20,247 nt of DNA from positions 1 through 20,247 of the forward strand of contig DIRK01000049.1 of NCBI GenBank assembly GCA_002427535.1, given 5' to 3'. Origin of the DNA: Mageeibacillus sp. UBA5438 (GTDB lineage Bacteria; Bacillota; Clostridia; Saccharofermentanales; DTU023). Made by a program: the position numbers and the translations under genes. Below, one piece after another: positions 15,773-20,247 of this stretch (the stretch's first letter is position 1; each line of letters begins with the position of its first letter). The notes under the pieces are model-generated. The model saw only the letters and a list, made by a program, of their open reading frames with translations. It was not told where the DNA came from and did no database searches.

Positions 15773-18430
15773 ATGAGAAGTATCGAACAGATCCCAAAAA
15801 CGTTTGAACCTAATAAAGAAGAGGGCCCACTTTACGATATGTGGCTCAAAACGGGCGCGTTTCACGCCGAAGCGCCGTCCGAAAAAGAATCTTTTTGCAT
15901 CGTCATGCCACCTCCCAACATCACAGGTGAACTCCACATGGGGCACGCGCTCGACAATACACTGCCCGACGTGCTGACACGCTTTCAAAGAATGAGGGGC
16001 AAAAATGCTCTGTTTTTGCCCGGCACAGACCATGCCTCTATCGCTACAGAGGCAGTCGTCGTGCAGCGCATGCGCGAGGAAGGCATCTCAAAAGATGCCG
16101 CCGGCCGGGATGGCTTCTTGGAGCGCGCCTGGCGTTGGAAGGATGAATACAACAACCGTATCGTCGCACAGCAGCAGCGCTTTGGCCTGTCCTGCGACTG
16201 GGAGCGCCATCGCTTTACGATGGATGAAGGTCTCTCGCGCGCCGTGACGCGCGTCTTTGTTGACCTGTACCGTGAGAACCTGATTTACCGCGGCGAACGC
16301 ATGATTAACTGGTGTCCCTCCTGCGCGACCTCCATCTCAGACATTGAAGTGGAGCATGAGGAAAGAGACGGACGTTTTTATACCATCCGTTATCCTTTCG
16401 CGGACGGGGAGGGCGGCATTGAAATTGCCACGACAAGGCCGGAAACCATGCTCGCGGATACCGCGGTGGCTGTCCATCCGGACGACACACGCCATAAGGC
16501 CTTAGTGGGACGCATGCTCCGCCTGCCCTTGACCGATCGCCTGATCCCCATCATCGCGGATGCGTATGTGGACCCCGAGTTTGGCACAGGGTTGGTGAAA
16601 ATTACCCCGGCCCATGACCCGAACGACTACGAGATCGGACTGAGACACGATCTGCCGATTATCGACGTGTTGACCCTGGAAGGCAAGATGACCGAGGAGA
16701 CGGGTCCTTATCGGGGGATGACCGTCCAAGAGGCGCGCGTGGCGGTGGTGCGTGACCTTGAAGCGCAGGGATTTTTAGTGAAACAGGAACCCATGCGCCA
16801 CAATATCGGGACCTGCCAGCGCTGCCATTCGGTCGTGGAACCGAAGATTTCACTGCAATGGTTTGTGCGCATGGAACCTTTGGCAAAACCCGCGATTGAG
16901 GCCGTCCAAGATAAACGGACGAATTTCGTGCCGGACCGTTTCAAGAAGACGTATTTTAACTGGATGGAAAATATACGCGACTGGTGCATCTCGCGGCAGC
17001 TATGGTGGGGGCACCGCATCCCGGCCTGGTACTGTGAAGACTGCGATGAGATCATCGTGTCCGAAACCACGCCGACATCCTGTCCCGCCTGCGGTGGGAG
17101 CCGCCTAAGGCAAGACGAGGACACTTTGGACACATGGTTCTCCTCGGCGCTATGGCCCTTTTCGACCATGGGCTGGCCTGACAAAAGCATTGATTTCGAA
17201 ACCTTTTTCCCCACAGACGTCCTCGTGACAGGCTATGACATCATTTTCTTCTGGGTCGCCCGCATGATTTTCTCTTCGCTTCATAACACAGGCGAAGTCC
17301 CTTTCCATACGGTCCTGATCCACGGCCTGGTACGCGATGAACTGGGGCGCAAGATGAGTAAGTCTTTGGGTAACGGTGTGAACCCCCTTGAGATGATCGA
17401 TCTTTACGGGGCCGATGCCCTGCGTTATGCCCTGATGGTCGGAAACGCGCCCGGCAATGACCTTCGCTGGCGCGAAGATAAGTTTGAAAACGGGCGCAAT
17501 TTCATCAACAAGATTTGGAATGCGTTCCGATTCATCGCGATGAATTTAGACGAAAATGTCGATTTTTCGGCCGTTAAAGAAAGCGACTACACGATTGAAG
17601 ATCGCTTCATCATGTCGGAATTAAAAAGAACGACAGAAGAAGTCACCGACCATTTAGAAGAATTGGAACTGGGGCTTGCGCTCGAAAAAACTTATTTTTT
17701 CATCTGGGATCTGTTCTGTGACTGGTATATCGAGATGGTCAAGGAGCGTCTGAGAGAAAAGGACGAATCGGGGAGGGCGGCGCAGTACGTATTGTTCACG
17801 GTATTTTCCGATACAATGGCCCTTTTACACCCCTTTATGCCCTTTGTCACTGAGCGCATTTACCAGGATCTGCACGACGGTGAGATGCTCGTCACAGCGC
17901 CATGGCCCAAATCGGAAGCTTACCCGGAGGATGAAGAGGCCACTGCGGTCATGCGCCATATGATCGACGCGATCCGCGGTGTGCGCAATATCCGGGCCGA
18001 GTATAAAATTTTGCCCCAGCACCGCTTCTCCGCCAAACTTCGCACCCGTGATCTTAAGCTTTCCAACCGTATGACGGAAGCTGTCGAGACATTAACACGA
18101 CTGGCGGGGATCGCGACCTTAGAACGAGTCGAACCCGAGGATTCGTTGCCCGCCGACGATGTGGTCGTTGTGTTCACAGGCGGTGAGCTTGCGATACCGC
18201 TCCATGAACTCGTGGATCCAGAGCAGGAGAAGCTCCGTCTTAATAAAGAGGCCGAAACACTCAAATCTGAAATCCAACGGGCAAATGCCATGTTGAATAA
18301 TGAGCAATTCACAAGCAAGGCACCCGCCCGGGTCATTGAACAACAGCGGGCAAAAAAAGAACAATATGAAGCTCAGCTCATTAAGGTGTTAGAACAGATC
18401 GAAAATCTGAATCGCACATCAGCCCCCTAA
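15773..18430 (+). CDS. valS: Valyl-tRNA synthetase
   Basis: ValS attaches valine to tRNA-Val and edits mischarged threonine. The 885-residue product is a complete class Ia enzyme: PPPNITGELHMGHALDN with the HIGH-type motif HMGH at 55-58, a CP1 editing domain with ATTRPETMLADTAVAVHPDD, a zinc-ribbon-like pair CEDC and CPACG before DTWFSSALWPFSTMGWP, the KMSKS loop at 527-531, an anticodon-binding helical domain (LFCDWYIEMVKERL), and the C-terminal tRNA-binding coiled coil at about 820-880. The FEPNKEEGPLYDMW start region is typical. The gene begins 6 bases after the esterase-like gene, with GGAAGG about a dozen bases before the ATG. There is no room for, and no sign of, a T-box leader directly in front of it, although many Firmicutes control valS that way. 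Expression probably relies on the upstream promoter at 13429-13459. Confidence 0.98.
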   Translation: MRSIEQIPKTFEPNKEEGPLYDMWLKTGAFHAEAPSEKESFCIVMPPPNITGELHMGHALDNTLPDVLTRFQRMRGKNALFLPGTDHASIATEAVVVQRMREEGISKDAAGRDGFLERAWRWKDEYNNRIVAQQQRFGLSCDWERHRFTMDEGLSRAVTRVFVDLYRENLIYRGERMINWCPSCATSISDIEVEHEERDGRFYTIRYPFADGEGGIEIATTRPETMLADTAVAVHPDDTRHKALVGRMLRLPLTDRLIPIIADAYVDPEFGTGLVKITPAHDPNDYEIGLRHDLPIIDVLTLEGKMTEETGPYRGMTVQEARVAVVRDLEAQGFLVKQEPMRHNIGTCQRCHSVVEPKISLQWFVRMEPLAKPAIEAVQDKRTNFVPDRFKKTYFNWMENIRDWCISRQLWWGHRIPAWYCEDCDEIIVSETTPTSCPACGGSRLRQDEDTLDTWFSSALWPFSTMGWPDKSIDFETFFPTDVLVTGYDIIFFWVARMIFSSLHNTGEVPFHTVLIHGLVRDELGRKMSKSLGNGVNPLEMIDLYGADALRYALMVGNAPGNDLRWREDKFENGRNFINKIWNAFRFIAMNLDENVDFSAVKESDYTIEDRFIMSELKRTTEEVTDHLEELELGLALEKTYFFIWDLFCDWYIEMVKERLREKDESGRAAQYVLFTVFSDTMALLHPFMPFVTERIYQDLHDGEMLVTAPWPKSEAYPEDEEATAVMRHMIDAIRGVRNIRAEYKILPQHRFSAKLRTRDLKLSNRMTEAVETLTRLAGIATLERVEPEDSLPADDVVVVFTGGELAIPLHELVDPEQEKLRLNKEAETLKSEIQRANAMLNNEQFTSKAPARVIEQQRAKKEQYEAQLIKVLEQIENLNRTSAP

Positions 18431-18437
18431 GGCCGGG

Positions 18438-18446
18438 TGCTATACT
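18438..18446 (+). promoter_or_regulatory. Extended -10 promoter of fba
   Basis: TGC directly followed by TATACT (18441-18446) lies 8 bases after the valS stop. No good -35 is present 16-18 bases upstream. Transcription would begin near 18453, leaving a leader of about 24 bases that carries the strong AGGAGG site at 18465-18470, 6 bases before the fba ATG. Confidence 0.5.
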
Positions 18447-18476
18447 AAAAAAACAGCGATATATAGGAGGTCCATT

Positions 18477-19418
18477 ATGCCATTAGTGACAACCACAGAA
18501 ATGTTTAAAAATGCCTACGAAGGCGGATATGCGATTGGCGCGTTCAATGTCAATAATATGGAAATTATACAGGGCATTGTGAACGCGGCCAAACAGCTGC
18601 GCGCGCCCTTAATCTTGCAGGTATCCGCGGGCGCCCGGCGCTACGCCAACCCGACCTACCTGATTAAACTGGTGGAAGCGGCCCTGATTGATTCGGAGCT
18701 GCCGATCGCGCTTCACCTCGACCACGGCGATTCTTTTGAGCTTTGCAAAGATTGTATTGACAGCGGTTTCACTTCCGTCATGATCGACGGCTCACATCTT
18801 CCCTTTGAGGAAAATGTTGAGCTGACACGCCGCGTCGTCGAATACGCGCATAACCATGACCCCGCGGTCGTTGTTGAGGCGGAACTCGGAAGGCTTGAGG
18901 GGATTGAGGATGATATTAAAGTCTCGGCGGAAGAGGCATCTTATACGGATCCCGATGAGGTGGAAGAATTTGTGACGCGAACCGGCTGTGATTCGCTTGC
19001 AATCGCGATCGGCACAAGCCACGGCGCGTATAAATTCAAGCCCGGACAAAAACCTGAGCTGCGCTTTGACATTTTGGAAGCCATTGAAAAGCGATTGCCG
19101 GGATTCCCCATCGTGCTGCACGGCGCATCCAGTGTCATCCCAGAATTTGTCGAGATGATCAACACCTACGGCGGACAGATGCCCGACGCGATCGGTATCC
19201 CTGAAAACATGCTTCGCAAGGCGGCCTCCATGGCCGTGTGCAAGATCAATATCGACAGCGATTTGCGCCTGGCCATGACAGGGTCCATCCGAAAATACAT
19301 GGCCGAGAATCCGTCGCATTTCGATCCGCGTCAGTATCTCGGTCCGGCGCGAAAAGCCATCGAAGAGCTTGTGGCACATAAAATTATCCATGTGCTCGGC
19401 TGTAACGAGAAGGCGTGA
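18477..19418 (+). CDS. fba: Class II (metal-dependent) fructose-bisphosphate aldolase
   Basis: The enzyme cleaves fructose 1,6-bisphosphate to dihydroxyacetone phosphate and glyceraldehyde 3-phosphate in the cytoplasm. The 313-residue product has the class II landmarks: YAIGAFNVNNMEI near the start, ALHLDHGDSFE with catalytic Asp82 and zinc ligand His83, FTSVMIDGSHLPFEEN, VVEAELGRLEGIEDD (134-146), AIGTSHGAYKFKPG with His182, and FPIVLHGASS with His215, followed by VCKINIDSD, which binds substrate phosphate. The longer form, compared with the roughly 285 residues of Bacillus FbaA, has an extra segment after the HGASS motif (about 221-245), as in the subgroup of about 310 residues found in clostridia and Thermotoga. 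A close-to-perfect AGGAGG lies 6 bases before the ATG, consistent with high expression. A tagatose-bisphosphate aldolase is the main alternative, but the glycolytic enzyme fits better with a single housekeeping gene here. Confidence 0.95.
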   Translation: MPLVTTTEMFKNAYEGGYAIGAFNVNNMEIIQGIVNAAKQLRAPLILQVSAGARRYANPTYLIKLVEAALIDSELPIALHLDHGDSFELCKDCIDSGFTSVMIDGSHLPFEENVELTRRVVEYAHNHDPAVVVEAELGRLEGIEDDIKVSAEEASYTDPDEVEEFVTRTGCDSLAIAIGTSHGAYKFKPGQKPELRFDILEAIEKRLPGFPIVLHGASSVIPEFVEMINTYGGQMPDAIGIPENMLRKAASMAVCKINIDSDLRLAMTGSIRKYMAENPSHFDPRQYLGPARKAIEELVAHKIIHVLGCNEKA

Positions 19419-19465
19419 ACGAGAGTTTTTCGCAACACGACTTTTACGGGAGGGGACTTGAAGAA

Positions 19466-20247
19466 ATGGTCATCCGTTATATCCATTTGCCCTTTCCCGA
19501 AAACTTAGACGAAGCCAAAGTTTTTGTCGAGAGAGCCAATGATCTTTTAAGGCGCTTAAACCACGCCTATTACGATCTTGACGCGCCGCTTGCGGAGGAT
19601 GCCGACTACGATCGCTTACTCTTAAAACTTCAGCAGGTCGGCGACCGATGGCCTGAACTTATCCAAGACGATTCGCCAACCCGCGTGATCGGGGGCAGCG
19701 TATCGGAAAAATTCGCCTCCGTCCCGCATCGCTTCCCCATGCTGTCCTTGCTCGATGTTTTTTCATATGAGGCGATCGAAGACTACGTCGACAAGATCAG
19801 ACGAGAAGAGGGCGACATCGACTTTCTCGTGGAGATGAAGATCGACGGCTTGTCGGTCAGCCTTACCTATGAAAACGGGCGCTTGTTGCGCGCGGTGACG
19901 CGCGGCGACGGGGTGACAAGCGGTGAGGACATCACGGAGAATATCCTTGAGATCCAAAGTATCCCCCATATCCTGCCCGAAGCCGTGGGAGAGTTGGTGG
20001 TGCGCGGTGAGGTGTTCATGTCTCAAAAGAGTTTTGAATCACTGAACGCCTCTTTGGAACAAGCCGGATCGAAGTTATTTGCAAATCCCCGAAATGCGGC
20101 CTCAGGGACCATGCGGCAGCTGGATGCCTCGGTGGTGCGCGAACGTGATTTGAGCTTTTTTGCCTTCGATGTCCAGCACGCCAGCCGACGTTTTGAAGGC
20201 GACCGGGAGTCGCTTATATGGCTCTCATCGCTCAGCATCCCGGTCAT
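19466..20247 (+). CDS. ligA: NAD+-dependent DNA ligase, N-terminal part (runs off right edge)
   Basis: LigA seals nicks in DNA during replication and repair using NAD+. About 260 codons are present. An Ia-type domain is seen (NHAYYDLDAPLAEDADYDRLL, residues 32-52), then the adenylation domain with VEMKIDG, whose Lys125 is the AMP-accepting residue, TRGDGVTSGEDITENI (145-160), RGEVFM (180-185) and LFANPRNAASGTMRQLD (204-220). The OB, zinc, HhH and BRCT parts lie outside the window. One oddity: the widely conserved SLDN motif reads SLLD (94-97). The chosen ATG has GGAGGGG 10 bases upstream. A GTG at 19415, overlapping the fba stop by 4 bases and in the same open frame, would add 17 residues, but its ribosome site is poorly spaced. 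The 47-base gap after fba shows no terminator, so co-transcription with fba is likely. Confidence 0.96.
   Translation, partial: MVIRYIHLPFPENLDEAKVFVERANDLLRRLNHAYYDLDAPLAEDADYDRLLLKLQQVGDRWPELIQDDSPTRVIGGSVSEKFASVPHRFPMLSLLDVFSYEAIEDYVDKIRREEGDIDFLVEMKIDGLSVSLTYENGRLLRAVTRGDGVTSGEDITENILEIQSIPHILPEAVGELVVRGEVFMSQKSFESLNASLEQAGSKLFANPRNAASGTMRQLDASVVRERDLSFFAFDVQHASRRFEGDRESLIWLSSLSIPV

Noticed and set aside
18418..18456. Possible terminator hairpin between valS and fba (AGCCCC ... GGGTGCT).
   Set aside because: The pairing is short and contains a mismatch, and it is followed by an A-run rather than a T-run. The same bases make better sense as the extended -10 promoter of fba.

Overview
The window is ordinary chromosomal DNA of a bacterium, most likely a Firmicute of the class Clostridia or a close relative. 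The pointers are the divided feoA/feoB pair, a ClpE-type Clp ATPase with an N-terminal zinc finger, a DUF975 membrane protein, the paired radical-SAM genes of the TIGR03960/TIGR03936 type, a Bacillus-type glucose-6-phosphate isomerase, a class II aldolase, and Shine-Dalgarno sites of the AGGAGG kind. G+C looks slightly above 50% by eye (not computed). I cannot name a genus. I see no rRNA, tRNA, CRISPR array, insertion sequence, phage gene or attachment site, and no gene-free stretch longer than about 140 bases.

Left arm, minus strand (1-2536): feoA, feoB and the 5' end of murD form one apparent operon read leftwards, for ferrous iron uptake and then a peptidoglycan precursor step. A good promoter (TTGCCT-17-TATAAT) drives it from the divergent intergenic region 2537-2676.

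Right arm, plus strand (2677-20247): uvrA starts only six bases after an extended -10 element and has no Shine-Dalgarno, so its mRNA may be leaderless. Then come the ClpE-like ATPase, DUF975 membrane protein, small NfeD-like membrane protein, pgi, radical-SAM protein, DUF2344 partner, a large sialate-O-acetylesterase-like protein, valS, fba and the 5' part of ligA. Most junctions are tight (4-base ATGA overlaps, a 14-base overlap, or gaps under 50 bases). The row is broken into probable sub-operons by internal promoters: one overlaps the uvrA stop, one lies in the 3' end of the DUF2344 gene ahead of the esterase-like gene and valS, and one sits just before fba.

The cargo is mostly housekeeping: DNA repair (uvrA, ligA), glycolysis (pgi, fba), translation (valS), protein quality control (ClpE-like), iron uptake (feoAB) and cell wall synthesis (murD). 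The most unusual gene is the 754-residue esterase-like protein at 13502-15766. It keeps the whole SGNH/sialate-esterase framework, but the catalytic Ser of the GQSNM motif is Asp, the catalytic His position is Thr, and an oxyanion-loop Gly is Pro. It also lacks a signal peptide and carries an extra C-terminal beta-rich domain. It looks like a cytoplasmic pseudo-esterase. Secondary points of interest are the Cys-rich tail on FeoA, the possible leaderless uvrA start, and the ClpE-like/DUF975/NfeD-like gene group.
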